A stretch of DNA of 64,000 bases from Enoplosus armatus (Eukaryota > Chordata > Actinopteri > Centrarchiformes > Enoplosidae), in the NCBI RefSeq assembly GCF_043641665.1, contig NC_092188.1, positions 13,723,704-13,787,703 on the forward strand, written 5' to 3'. Below, piece by piece: positions 54,101 through 60,690 of the stretch. Position numbers and translations under genes: made by a program. The notes under the pieces were generated by a model. The model worked only from the letters and a program-made list of their open reading frames with translations. It ran no database searches and was not told the origin of the DNA. How positions within the stretch are numbered: position 1 is the stretch's first letter; each line of letters starts with the position of its first letter.

Positions 54101-57100
54101 CCCCAAACAAGACAGACTTAACTCATGTAGATGGGATGGCCCACAATGTTGACATATCATGTGATTTTCTGGCTGCATGGCCGGCTTTTTTGGCTGTTCT
54201 CATGTAATTAATCACAGCGATGATTAAAGGTTAGCTCCACATGCATATTTTCAGCTCGTTTTAAAAACCCTACTATAGACTATTGAGGGACTTCACATCA
54301 GCAGATAATGATTAATGTTGCATCCCTTTGGTATTATATAACCTGTAGTTTGCAGAGCTTCACCTTGAGTTCATTCTCAGCAGAGAGGAGTGTTCCTCTC
54401 CACCTTTCGTCTCTGGAGATACTTTCAGTCAGACAACAAAAGCGAGGTTGAAAGTTCAGATGTCAAACGAGTTTGTGGGAAAAGTTGGAAACATTTCAGA
54501 TAAACAGAGCTACAAATGTCAGAATCCATTTGTTTCCTCTGCCTTCCTATGACATGTTATGTGAAAAGTTTACTCCAGCATTGTAAACCTTTTGATATGT
54601 TGACTTGATGAATGATCCATTAAGCCTCTTCCTTTGCCGTCCCCTCCTCTTGTTTCTTCCTCCCTCTCCTAGAAAATCCTGACAATGATCCCCACAGAGG
54701 AGGAGAAGCAGAGGATCCAGGAGGCTCAGCTGGTCAACCCTGATATTCCCCTGGGCAGTGCTGAACAGTTCCTTCTCACCCTCTCCTCCATCACAGAGCT
54801 GTCTGCTCGCCTGCAGCTGTGGGCATTCAAGATGGACTATGAGCTTATTGAGAAGGTCAGACATATTCCTGTTCACTTTAATCACATGTAGATACATCAC
54901 ATTTTGGGAAGTGAAAGTGAAACAATAGAAAACTTTTTTTTCTTTCAAATAACGCTTCTTTCTTGTTTTGTTTTACTTTACAATACAAATGCTTTGTGAA
55001 TTAAAGGAATAGTGGGACATTTCTGAAAATACACTTACGCCTTACAAATACGCCTATTTGATCAAGATCAATACCACTATTATGTCTGTATGGTGAATAT
55101 GAAGGTGCAGCCGCATAAAGACTGGAAACCGAGGGAAACAGCTAGCCTGGTAACAACAAGTTAACAAAATCTGCTTACCAACACCTCTACATCTGACTAA
55201 AACAACAATTTGTTTCACAGAGTGTGCAGGACTATTTCTTGGCCAGCTGCAGTGACTGTAGACAGAGCCAGGCTATCTGTCTCCCCCTGTTTCCACTCTT
55301 TATACTAATCTAAGCTAACAGACTGCTGTAGCTTCATATTTCCCGTACACACATGAGAGTGGTATCAATCTTAACAACCAACGTTGCCTCAAGTTACATT
55401 ATTTAAGGCATGCAGCTCCCTCTGGAGCCACAAAAGGCTTTATACAACTTTTTTCACATATGCAGAAGTTCTCCCAAGACCTGTAAACAGACTTTGATGT
55501 CTACAATCAGTGGAGTTCCCCTTTAATCTTTTTTTACATCTTTGACAATTTACAGTACATCGTTATTAGGGGAGAGCAGAATGAATTGGCAGAAACATGA
55601 ACAGACAAGGATAAGTTAACGTGCTTCATGCCTGTATTTTCATGTTCTTTTAGGAGGTGGCAGAGCCTCTGCAGGACTTGAAGGAAGGGATGGACCAGTT
55701 AGAGAAAAACAAGACACTCCGCTACATCTTGACCACGTTGCTGGCCATAGGCAACTTCCTCAACAGCACTAATGTGAGTAACCCTCAAGACACATATGGC
55801 TTAGAGCTTCCTCTTTTTTTCCACTTTCTCTCCCTGTGTCTTTTACTCACTTCCTCCATTTCCTCCCACGCTCCTCCTCCTCCTCCTCCCCCAACTCCCC
55901 CGCCAACATATTTATTTGGCAAGGATAACAGTGGGCTCTCTATGTGTAGAAGAATGTGCTGCCTGACTGTCTGCACCAGACACTGTCCTTCTACAGTAAA
56001 ATCGTTCGTCAAGGCCTCTGCTGAACCTGGCTCTGTCTGTCTGTCTGAGAGGAGGAGGGAGGGAGGTTGTGCGATTGTGTTTTTTCTGACAGTTTGTGTT
56101 TGTCTGCCTGCTTGTGTCTGAACTTCCATCTGTGTCACTGACTGTTCTATAGTTTTTTGCCTTACTTTGTGACTTTCTGTGCCCGTGCCTTTGTGTGCAT
56201 GCATCTGTGTTTGAATGAACCTCTGGGAATATTCAAGCAAAAGCAAAAGGGAAACATAAGTCATCAACATCAAAACAAGTAGTTCCCGTAAATAATTGCT
56301 GCATTTATATTTTGCAGTAAGCCATTTAAAACTGGCAGAAGAACAAGGGAGATCCTGATGGGATTATGTCGTTCATGATATGTTCTGGCTTTTTTAGCTC
56401 CACTGTGGCAAGCAGAACAATCGGTCGGGTCTGAAGTAGATTGTGGTTTCTGATTATCACCAGCCTAATGAATCTACATATCTACACTCCATTGAGCCCC
56501 TTTTTCTGACTGTGCCAAAAAGGAAATTCACTGCAATTTGGTCCTGGAGTAGGGGCTTTTGATTTTTAATTTCAGACAGTTGTTTCTGTCCCACACTCTT
56601 GACTGTGCTGCTGTGTTTTCATGCATCTCTAGGCTAAAGGCTTTGAGCTGAGTTACTTGGAGAAAGTCCCAGAGGTGAAGGACACGGTTCACAAGCAATC
56701 CCTGCTGCACCACGCCTGCTCCATCGTGGTCGAGAAGTTTCCTGACAGCACTGACCTCTATTCTGAGATAGGAGCTATCACCCGCTTGACCAAGGTTGGC
56801 CTTGTTTACTTTTTTAAAAACTCATTAAACAATTTCTCCATAGTAACCATTTGTTACTGGTAGCAGTAATTGCAAGTGTCATATCCATTGAATAGAGTCC
56901 TCTGCAGTGTGCAATGAGTTCTGTCTGTGATACTGTTGTCAGGTGGACTTTGACCAGCTTCAAGACAATCTGGCCCAGATGGAGCGAAGGTGCAAAGCAT
57001 CATGGGATCACCTCAAAGTTATTGCGAAGCATGAGATGAAACCAGCATTGAAACAAAAAATGTCAGACTTCCTCAAAGACTGCGCAGAGAGAATCATTAT

Positions 57101-60100
57101 TTTGAAGATTGTACATCGAAGAATAATCAACAGGTATGTTCAGGTGTAGATCAAATGACTCCGTGCTGGATTAGATCAAACATTTCCAGTATTATGCCAA
57201 AAGTTCATATATTGTCTCTAGTATTTATATCTGTTTCAAAGGCATTTTTAGTGTTAATTCATGGTTACTGACGTTACTTTTTGACACGTTAAACTTTGTT
57301 TGTCTGTGCAGTGATGTGATGTTTCTCTACACATCTGCAGGTTTCATGCCTTTCTGCTGTTCCTGGGCCATCCGATATATGCAGTGCGTGAGGTCAGCAT
57401 TCATCGCTTTAGCAAGATCCTGAGTGAATTTGCCCTTGAGTATCGCACAACAAGAGAGCGCGTGCTGCAACAGAAACAGAAGAGGGCCAACCACCGAGAG
57501 AGGAACAAGACCAGGGGAAAAATGATAACAGATGTAAGTGCTCTTCACCACGAGCAAGAGTCACACATACACTTTCTCCATTTCCTGATCCTCGTCTTTT
57601 GTTTAGTTTGTACTTTTCTCAATTCTGTGAAACAATATGAGAAATCCCTAGACGCTGGTTATATCTTTAATCTGGTTAAAGCGCCAAACGTGGCCATTTC
57701 TGACAAACGCGGCGTACATTTGTAATGACATCAGCATAGTTCCTCAGTATTCACATGTATAGGTTACTGTAACAACAAATAGTGAGTTGTTTTTAGTGTA
57801 TCTCATTCTGTAGCTGCAGCAGGCTAAGAAAGGCCAGAGAAAATACCTCCCTGCATGATTAAAATCCCTTAAACCCTGAGGAGTCGGCTGCTCGGAGCGG
57901 ACTCCACAGCGAGCCTTGGCAGGGGCCCCTTTCTCTTCAAAGGGACCCTAATTCAATCACTGTGTGAAAATTCAAACCTTTGGATGTCCCTGAAGGAGAA
58001 ATAACAAGGTCCACACCTTAACCACACTCTTACAAAGATGTTCAGTCAAATATGCTTTTCTGTTCCATAGTTTTTTTTCATAGCAATCTTGATGCTTAAA
58101 GGAATAGTTTGACATTTTGTGACATACTCATATTCGCTTTATTGCAGATTATTTCAGTTAGATGAGAAGATCAACACAGCTCTCTCATCTGCTTGTTCAA
58201 AATGATGCTTGAGCCAGCATACGGTTAGCTTAGCATAAAGACTGAAAGCAGGGGGAGGGACACAGCTAGCCTGGCTCCATCCAAAGGTAAAAAAAATCTG
58301 ACTACCAATAACGCCATGTAAAAACAAATAGTTTTTTTTGTACGGATCAAACAAGACATAACAAGTTAATCAGTGAGCTTTAGAGGTGGCAGACAGAGCC
58401 AGGCTAGTTGTTTCCTTCTGTTCACAGCCTTAATGCTAAGCTAAGCTAACAAGCTGCTGGGACCAGCTTTATATTTATTGTATGAAGCGTAGTATGAATC
58501 TTCTCATCTAACTCTCAACATAAAAGCAAAGAAGCATATTTCCCAAAATGTTGTAAACATTAAAGGAGTAGTTCAACACAAATCAAGCATTACGTGCTTC
58601 TTTATGATTTCAGAAAGTGCTGCAACCTTTGTAAAACCAATCAGATAACTTGGTAGTGTGCATTTATAAACTGACAACTTGAAGACTATTTCCTGAAACG
58701 TTGTCACGTTGTAGATGACAAGTTTTCTCCTGATACCAGGAGTATATTGTATTTACAACACACCTTTTGCCATTTTTTTCTTCCATTTCCTTCATCTCTG
58801 TAGAGTGAGGATGACGATGATAGTGAGGTAGGGGGGTAACTTTGTGTGCAAACAAGTGCATGTGAACTTTCTGTTGTGACTAACAGTCAACCAGAATGTG
58901 CTGTCGTAACTGAACAATAACTGGTGTGTTCATGAGGATTAACAAAGGAAAAGTAATCAGTAAAAGACTGACAGGTTTTGTGTGTGTCTGATCTCACATG
59001 AATGAGGAAGCTTGAAGGTGATGACAAGGAGAGAAAAAAAGTTTGGCCGCATGATGTTGGCTCGAGTGTTGAGAGAGTCTCGGTAGGAGGAGTTGCAGCT
59101 ACTTCCTGGTAGAAATGAATGGACCTCAGAGGGACACAAAGCTGAACCTCTAACCTGTCTGTGTGTCATGGGGAAAAGGGGAATTCCAAATTTTCTTGTT
59201 TGTGTTGTCACAGAATAAACAGCACTTTAAATGTGTATGTGGCACTTTCCACTCTTTGAAATGACTAATTATTCTTGTTTTAGACTGGAAAGTATTGTCA
59301 CTAGTAAAGATTAACCTGTATGACAAGTTTGGTATTTAAAACTCTTCCCAAATACTAAAAATGTACATGGAGCTGAGTTTCACCGACTCCTACTAGTAAA
59401 ATGTCAGATATTGTAATCCTGTGACCTCTCCTGCTCCAGAGTGGTAAATTTGGCGGCGCCCCGTCAGACACACAGGAGAGCCAGCCTCAGGGTATCCAGT
59501 ATGCTGAAGATGCAGCTGAACATGAGAACATGAAGGCCGTACTAAAGAGTAGCCCGCAGAGCGGAGGAAGCGGGACGTCCACGGTGCCCGGCCTCCGTAC
59601 CCGCACCAGAGCCAGCAGCACCAGAGGTCAGTCTCATAAACATGTTATACTATTACAGCCCCTACATAGCTTTTATATTAATATCATCATCCATCCAGTA
59701 CATTGATTTGCATTCCTCTGTGGCCATAACTACTCCAGTAGCACAGCAAGAGCATTTTAGTTTTACTGCAGTAATTCTACCTAAAACCTTTAAGTTAATC
59801 TTTCACTAGAACAGGTATTTTTAGCCCGGCTAGCTGCATGGCTCTCTGGTCATCCTCAGACTTTTTCTCTAGCGGCACAAGAGGTTCACATTTGTTGTTT
59901 GGAGTGTAAATGTATTTACAACCATTGGATGGACTGCCATGAAAGTTTGTACTCACATTCATGTTCCCCTCAGGGTGAATTGTAAGAAGTTTGGTGATCC
60001 TAAAACTTTTCTTCTAGTGCCATCAACAGGTCAACATTTCAATTAGTACAATACTTTTCTTTATGACGAAATCCCTGTACTGCACCAACATCCTTAGTTA

Positions 60101-60690
60101 ACCGCTAAACTAAGATGATGAACTTGTTAAATGTTATACATGCTTAACATCAGCATGTTAGCATTTTCATTGTGAGTATGTTAGCATGCTGATGTTGTTT
60201 TGATTTCTTAAGCCTGCCTTACTATACCATATGTTTGTAATTTGTTTTTTTTAATCCATTCTGACCTTATTGTTTTAGGGTGTGTCCCCCCATGGTGCTC
60301 TGCCAGTGACGACCCAGTGAACTGCACAGATGACACAGCGGATGAGATCATGGAGAGGATTGTTAGGTCAGCCACTCAGGGGCCCAGCCAGCGGACGCAA
60401 CCTCGGGAGAGGAGACGATCCCGAGCCAACCGAAAATCATGTGAGTCATGTCAGCTATTGGACAAGTGGCATAATTTATTGTGATGCACAGAGGAATGCT
60501 ATCAGCTGCATGTGCAAACACTGTAATAACACACTGGTTCGAAAGCTCATACTCATCACAGTTTGTCGTTCTCCACTTCCCCTTTATTTCTCTTCCTGTC
60601 TGCACAGTGAGAAGGACACTGAAGAATGGTTTGACAACAGAGGAGGCAAACGCCCTTGGCTTGTCCAGTGGTTCAGAGATGCAGGTGTGA
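29068..60690 (+). CDS. fhod3: FHOD3-type formin, 26 visible exons, 5' end missing
   Basis: Joined coding exons: 29068-29135, 30337-30442, 42381-42475, 43476-43587, 44454-44548, 44717-44860, 45056-45303, 46736-46870, 47013-47393, 48278-48340, 48897-49007, 49191-49325, 49615-49665, 50609-50799, 51432-51965, 52041-52960, 53765-53923, 54673-54855, 55654-55773, 56633-56794, 56943-57133, 57341-57533, 58804-58827, 59440-59626, 60279-60440, 60608-60690. Every junction is AG/GT and keeps frame, giving 1,616 residues. Order: FH3/DID repeats (1-about 220), variable linker, coiled coil (about 520-600), acidic region (645-822), FH1 (about 1010-1060), FH2 (about 1070-1455), DAD (about 1550-1600). Formins of this family nucleate or bundle actin; FHOD3 in mammals acts in sarcomere thin-filament assembly. 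Residue-level similarity to remembered human FHOD3 is high in FH3, FH2 and DAD. FHOD1 is the alternative; the acidic microexon favours FHOD3. Whether it is the a or b fish paralogue cannot be told. The N-terminal roughly 110 residues are absent from the window. Confidence 0.93.
29136..30336 (+). other. fhod3 intron, 1.2 kb
   Basis: AT-rich; no ORF or repeat of note. Donor gtaatt, acceptor ttccag. Confidence 0.85.
30337..30442 (+). CDS. fhod3: fhod3 exon, FH3/DID armadillo repeat
   Basis: Acceptor ttccag, donor gtacgt. Residues 23-57 of the visible protein, starting [20 protein letters not shown] and continuing with the [14 protein letters not shown] block that is nearly invariant in FHOD3. 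This is part of the armadillo-like Diaphanous-inhibitory domain that binds the C-terminal DAD. It ends with one base of a split Ala codon completed 11.9 kb downstream. Confidence 0.95.
32059..32106 (+). repeat. (GA)n microsatellite with GGGAG interruptions
   Basis: Purine tract of AG units with two GG interruptions. Confidence 0.95.
33216..33880 (+). mobile_element. interspersed repeat with internal degenerate tandem units
   Basis: Three or four imperfect units of about 110 nt each carry ACATTCATGGT, TTTGGTGATCC, TTGACTTTTCCTCTAGCGCC and CACCAGCAGGTCAAAG. The 3' part has AGCAAATGTTAGCATGCTAA and ends CAGAGCTGCTAGCATGGCTC. I recall the family as abundant in percomorph fish. A second copy lies at 59826. 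No coding capacity seen, so it is probably non-autonomous. Confidence 0.6.
34782..34842 (+). repeat. (CT)n/(GT)n compound microsatellite
   Basis: CT units interrupted by GTCT and a short GT run. Confidence 0.95.
36134..36180 (+). repeat. (AC)n microsatellite
   Basis: About 47 nt of uninterrupted AC. Confidence 0.97.
36778..36822 (+). repeat. small minisatellite, about 9-11-nt unit
   Basis: Four to five tandem degenerate units of the form ACCC(C)TACAG / ACCCCCACAG / ACCCCTTCAG. Confidence 0.8.
38065..38545 (+). mobile_element. interspersed repeat ending CTGCCCCCTAGTGGCC
   Basis: Begins near AAAGCTGCACTAATCAATAT, contains GATATTTCACTCAGG..TTGGTGGAGAC and AATTGGACATACATTCACCA, and ends with ATCATGTAATGTTGTGTTTA and GCTGCCCCCTAGTGGCC. 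The arrangement resembles a repeat I recall as common in fish introns. A short open frame across it (38238-38444) is not considered a gene. Confidence 0.5.
41211..41230 (+). repeat. (GCT)n trinucleotide run
   Basis: About six to seven GCT units, followed by a short AC run at 41247-41263. Intronic. Confidence 0.9.
42381..42475 (+). CDS. fhod3: fhod3 exon, FH3/DID armadillo repeat
   Basis: Acceptor tttatttccag, donor gtaaag. Residues 58-89, including [15 protein letters not shown] and [10 protein letters not shown], conserved in FHOD formins. The first codon (Ala) is split with the previous exon and the exon ends in phase 0. It follows the second-largest intron in the window. Confidence 0.95.
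42476..43475 (+). other. fhod3 intron, 1.0 kb
   Basis: AT-rich, with a C9 run near 42629; nothing else recognised. Confidence 0.85.
43476..43587 (+). CDS. fhod3: fhod3 exon, FH3/DID armadillo repeat
   Basis: Acceptor tttgtgcag, donor gtaaga. Residues 90-126, beginning [20 protein letters not shown], a hydrophobic helix typical of the FHOD armadillo repeats. Leaves in phase 1; the split Gly codon is completed by the next exon. Confidence 0.95.
43588..44453 (+). other. fhod3 intron, 0.87 kb
   Basis: No coding or repeat signal recognised. Short overlapping open frames near 43769-44267 have no family resemblance. Confidence 0.85.
44454..44548 (+). CDS. fhod3: fhod3 exon, FH3/DID armadillo repeat
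   Basis: Acceptor gctgctgcag, donor gtcagt. Residues 127-158, with [20 protein letters not shown] followed by VYAMTLINK, matching the family block almost without change. Ends in phase 0. Confidence 0.95.
44717..44860 (+). CDS. fhod3: fhod3 exon, FH3/DID C-terminal repeats
   Basis: Acceptor gtgtttcag, donor gtgagg. Exactly 48 codons (residues 159-206), phase 0 on both sides. Starts [20 protein letters not shown] and ends with [15 protein letters not shown], conserved in FHOD3. Confidence 0.95.
45056..45303 (+). CDS. fhod3: fhod3 exon, end of FH3 and basic linker
   Basis: Acceptor gatccag, donor gtgagg. Residues 207-288. The first part ([18 protein letters not shown]) closes the FH3 region; the rest is an Arg/Ser-rich basic linker containing [10 protein letters not shown] and [10 protein letters not shown], both resembling basophilic-kinase (R-R-x-S) sites. 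Human FHOD3 has the same kind of basic segment here. It ends in phase 2 and so opens a run of phase 2-2 exons. Confidence 0.93.
45304..46735 (+). other. fhod3 intron, 1.4 kb
   Basis: Separates the conserved FH3/basic exon from the poly-Glu exon. The last 150 nt are strongly pyrimidine-rich, giving a long polypyrimidine tract ahead of the acceptor at 46735. Confidence 0.8.
46736..46870 (+). CDS. fhod3: fhod3 glutamate-rich cassette exon (candidate alternative)
   Basis: A strong C/T-rich acceptor ends in caccacag and the donor is gtattt. The 135-nt exon enters and leaves in phase 2. After one Arg it encodes 13 consecutive Glu, then mixed Glu/Asp/Gly, then a Ser/Thr tail ([12 protein letters not shown]). 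The coding DNA is a purine tract of GAG/GAA that looks like an expanded simple repeat. I do not recall this poly-Glu block in human FHOD3. It may correspond to an alternatively spliced muscle exon, or be lineage-specific. Expression is unproven, but splice sites and phase both fit. Confidence 0.72.
47013..47393 (+). CDS. fhod3: fhod3 Pro/Ser-rich cassette exon (candidate alternative)
   Basis: Acceptor tgtcatcctag, donor gtagag. It is 381 nt, phase 2-2, residues 334-460. The reading frame stays open throughout. The middle encodes [19 protein letters not shown], and the second half is proline-rich (for example [17 protein letters not shown]), ending acidic ([16 protein letters not shown]). The composition suggests a disordered linker with SP/TP sites. 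No domain is recognised. Exon use is inferred from splice sites and phase. Confidence 0.75.
47394..48277 (+). other. fhod3 intron, 0.88 kb
   Basis: No further exon or repeat recognised between the Pro/Ser exon and the 63-nt exon. Confidence 0.75.
48278..48340 (+). CDS. fhod3: fhod3 short linker exon (candidate alternative)
   Basis: A T-rich acceptor ends in gtcttcag and the donor is gtaagg. It is 63 nt, phase 2-2, residues 461-481, encoding [20 protein letters not shown]. Both splice sites are strong. No domain. Its length is a multiple of three, so it can be skipped in frame. Confidence 0.75.
48341..48896 (+). other. fhod3 intron, 0.56 kb
   Basis: No further exon recognised; open frames here do not resemble FHOD sequence. 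Confidence 0.8.
48897..49007 (+). CDS. fhod3: fhod3 Ser/Thr/Pro linker exon
   Basis: Acceptor tcttttaacag, donor gttggc (a weak match to gtragt). It is 111 nt, phase 2-2, residues 482-518. Encodes a Ser/Thr/Pro-rich stretch including [20 protein letters not shown] and TPDSTPVDR, positioned like the Ser-rich linker before the coiled coil in human FHOD3. Confidence 0.85.
49191..49325 (+). CDS. fhod3: fhod3 exon, start of charged coiled coil
   Basis: Acceptor ttggcgtgtag, donor gttagt. It is 135 nt, phase 2-2, residues 519-563. Contains [20 protein letters not shown] and continues with [16 protein letters not shown], which matches the human FHOD3 block closely. The Arg/Glu-dense helix is predicted to form a coiled coil. 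Confidence 0.93.
49615..49665 (+). CDS. fhod3: fhod3 51-nt coiled-coil exon
   Basis: Acceptor ctgtctcag, donor gtgagt. It is 51 nt, phase 2-2, residues 564-580, encoding [16 protein letters not shown]. It continues the charged helix of the previous exon. A similar short block is present in some mammalian FHOD3 isoforms, as I recall, so this may be optional. Confidence 0.87.
49666..50608 (+). other. fhod3 intron, 0.94 kb
   Basis: AT-rich; nothing recognised beyond splice signals. Confidence 0.85.
50609..50799 (+). CDS. fhod3: fhod3 exon, end of coiled coil and Ser-rich linker
   Basis: Acceptor gttattacag, donor gtaaat. Residues 581-644. Starts [20 protein letters not shown], the counterpart of the human YKYLEQLAAEE block, then a Ser/Ala-rich segment ([15 protein letters not shown]) and [14 protein letters not shown]. 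Leaves in phase 1. Confidence 0.9.
50800..51431 (+). other. fhod3 intron, 0.63 kb
   Basis: Contains a short GT run near 51035; nothing else recognised. Confidence 0.85.
51432..51965 (+). CDS. fhod3: fhod3 large acidic exon
   Basis: Acceptor tctcttccag, donor gtatga. It is 534 nt, residues 645-822. The first two-thirds is low-complexity Glu/Val/Ala-rich sequence, with repeated EEQ, EVAD and VEE units. The end is conserved in FHOD3: [20 protein letters not shown] followed by a Ser/Thr run and [10 protein letters not shown]. Probably disordered. The acidic part is likely to vary fast between species; the conserved tail anchors the call. Confidence 0.9.
52041..52960 (+). CDS. fhod3: fhod3 exon with FH1 polyproline and start of FH2
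   Basis: Acceptor gtttcaacag after an intron of only 75 nt, donor gtaact. It is 920 nt, residues 823-1129. The order is: a conserved [13 protein letters not shown] block; [15 protein letters not shown]; the [20 protein letters not shown] motif; an acidic [11 protein letters not shown] stretch; the FH1 region at about 52606-52750 with one run of six and three runs of five prolines, which recruit profilin-actin; and then FH2 begins at [18 protein letters not shown] and continues to [18 protein letters not shown]. Ends in phase 0. The FH1 is short compared with Dia-type formins, as expected for FHOD. Confidence 0.96.
52961..53764 (+). other. fhod3 intron, 0.80 kb
   Basis: No exon or repeat recognised. 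Sits inside the FH2 domain. Confidence 0.85.
53765..53923 (+). CDS. fhod3: fhod3 exon, FH2 domain (lasso/linker region)
   Basis: Acceptor cgctcatag, donor gtaagc. It has 53 codons, phase 0-0, residues 1130-1182. Contains [20 protein letters not shown]. The Ile in NAINIG aligns with the FH2 isoleucine needed for actin binding in formins (mDia1 Ile845), so catalytic competence looks intact. Ends [12 protein letters not shown]. Confidence 0.96.
53924..54672 (+). other. fhod3 intron, 0.75 kb
   Basis: No exon or repeat recognised. Ends in a C/T-rich tract before the acceptor. Confidence 0.85.
54673..54855 (+). CDS. fhod3: fhod3 exon, FH2 domain knob region
   Basis: Acceptor ctctcctag, donor gtcaga. 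It has 61 codons, phase 0-0, residues 1183-1243. Starts [20 protein letters not shown] and includes [15 protein letters not shown] and LWAFKMDYE, all conserved in the FHOD FH2 domain. Confidence 0.96.
55001..55528 (+). mobile_element. non-autonomous interspersed repeat, copy 1
   Basis: Lies in the fhod3 intron 54856-55653. Starts TTAAAGGAATAGTGGGACAT, contains CATAAAGACTGGAAAC..GGGAAACAGCTAGCCTGG, AGCCAGGCTA and TAATCTAAGCTAACAGACTG, and ends near GTGGAGTTCCCCTTTAA. That end is inverted relative to the start (TTAAAGG...CCTTTAA). Related to the copy at 58096. Confidence 0.6.
55654..55773 (+). CDS. fhod3: fhod3 exon, FH2 domain with GNF motif
   Basis: Acceptor gttcttttag, donor gtgagt. It has 40 codons, phase 0-0, residues 1244-1283. 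Ends with [15 protein letters not shown], the FH2 signature G-N-F/Y-x-N region that contributes to dimerisation and actin contact. Confidence 0.96.
55774..56632 (+). other. fhod3 intron, 0.86 kb
   Basis: A pyrimidine-rich stretch near 55850-55910 (a CTCCTC-type run) is the only simple-sequence feature. Interrupts the FH2 GNF region between exons. Confidence 0.85.
56633..56794 (+). CDS. fhod3: fhod3 exon, FH2 domain
   Basis: Acceptor catctctag, donor gttggc (weak). It has 54 codons, phase 0-0, residues 1284-1337. Includes [39 protein letters not shown] and [10 protein letters not shown]. It follows directly on the GNF exon, as in all FH2 domains, where G-x-x-F follows the GN motif. Confidence 0.96.
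56943..57133 (+). CDS. fhod3: fhod3 exon, FH2 domain helical region
   Basis: Acceptor ctgttgtcag, donor gtatgt. It has 63 full codons plus two bases, residues 1338-1400. Begins [20 protein letters not shown] and continues with [18 protein letters not shown] and [15 protein letters not shown]. Nearly invariant with the remembered FHOD3 sequence. Confidence 0.96.
57341..57533 (+). CDS. fhod3: fhod3 exon, end of FH2 and basic tail
   Basis: Acceptor cacatctgcag, donor gtaagt. Residues 1401-1465. Encodes [20 protein letters not shown], then the final FH2 helix and the basic block [18 protein letters not shown] ending ITD. It stops in phase 0 immediately before the acidic microexon. Confidence 0.96.
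58096..58578 (+). mobile_element. non-autonomous interspersed repeat, copy 2
   Basis: Lies in the fhod3 intron 57534-58803, just upstream of the microexon. Starts TTAAAGGAATAGTTTGACAT, contains TTAGCTTAGCATAAAGACTG, ACAGCTAGCCTGGCTCCATC and AATGCTAAGCTAAGCTAACA, and ends with CCCAAAATGTTG and TTAAAGGAGTAGTTCAACA. Same family and orientation as copy 1, and less degraded. Confidence 0.65.
58804..58827 (+). CDS. fhod3: fhod3 acidic microexon with S(D/E)5xE motif
   Basis: A 24-nt exon between acceptor ttcatctctgtag and donor gtaggg, phase 0-0, encoding SEDDDDSE. This matches S-(D/E)5-x-E. Mammalian muscle FHOD3 carries a T(D/E)5xE casein kinase 2 motif in a muscle-specific exon inserted at the same place (between the KMITD end of FH2 and the GKF block); CK2 phosphorylation there is reported to favour myofibril targeting and stability. 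Position, length class, acidity and phase all agree; Thr is replaced by Ser. It can be skipped in frame, so it is probably alternatively spliced. Confidence 0.82.
58828..59439 (+). other. fhod3 intron, 0.61 kb, downstream of microexon
   Basis: Starts gtagggggggtaac. This G-rich donor flank could carry intronic splicing-enhancer G runs for the microexon. No other feature recognised. Confidence 0.8.
59440..59626 (+). CDS. fhod3: fhod3 exon between FH2 and DAD
   Basis: Acceptor cctgctccag, donor gtcagt. Residues 1474-1535. Begins [14 protein letters not shown] and contains the conserved [16 protein letters not shown] block, then a Ser/Gly linker and [12 protein letters not shown]. Leaves in phase 1. 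Confidence 0.95.
59826..60196 (+). mobile_element. second copy of the ACATTCATG/GTTAGCATGCT repeat
   Basis: Lies in the fhod3 intron 59627-60278. Shares GCATGGCTCT, CTCTAGCGGCAC, ACATTCATGTTCCCCTCAGG, GTTTGGTGATCC, AGTGCCATCAACAGGTCAAC, CTAAACTAAGATGATGAACT and GTTAGCATGCTGATG with the 33216 copy or its family. Truncated at one end. Confidence 0.55.
60279..60440 (+). CDS. fhod3: fhod3 exon, DAD region with two ROCK-site serines
   Basis: Acceptor ttgttttag, donor gtgagt. Residues 1536-1589. Contains [19 protein letters not shown], the amphipathic DAD core, and the basic [11 protein letters not shown] tail. The two serines of that tail correspond to two of the three ROCK phosphorylation sites that release FHOD autoinhibition. 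The start ([10 protein letters not shown]) differs from human and is the least certain part. Confidence 0.94.
60608..60690 (+). CDS. fhod3: fhod3 terminal coding exon and stop codon
   Basis: Acceptor cctgtctgcacag. A split Leu codon, then [26 protein letters not shown] and stop TGA at 60688-60690. It matches the C-terminal end of FHOD3 in sequence and length. The Thr in RRT is the third residue of the ROCK triad. Confidence 0.95.

Noticed and set aside
55785..56273. Two overlapping 150-160-residue frames inside an FH2 intron
   Set aside because: They cover a pyrimidine-rich tract and repetitive CTGTCTGT sequence; they interrupt the GNF-to-GxxF continuity of FH2, so they are intronic.
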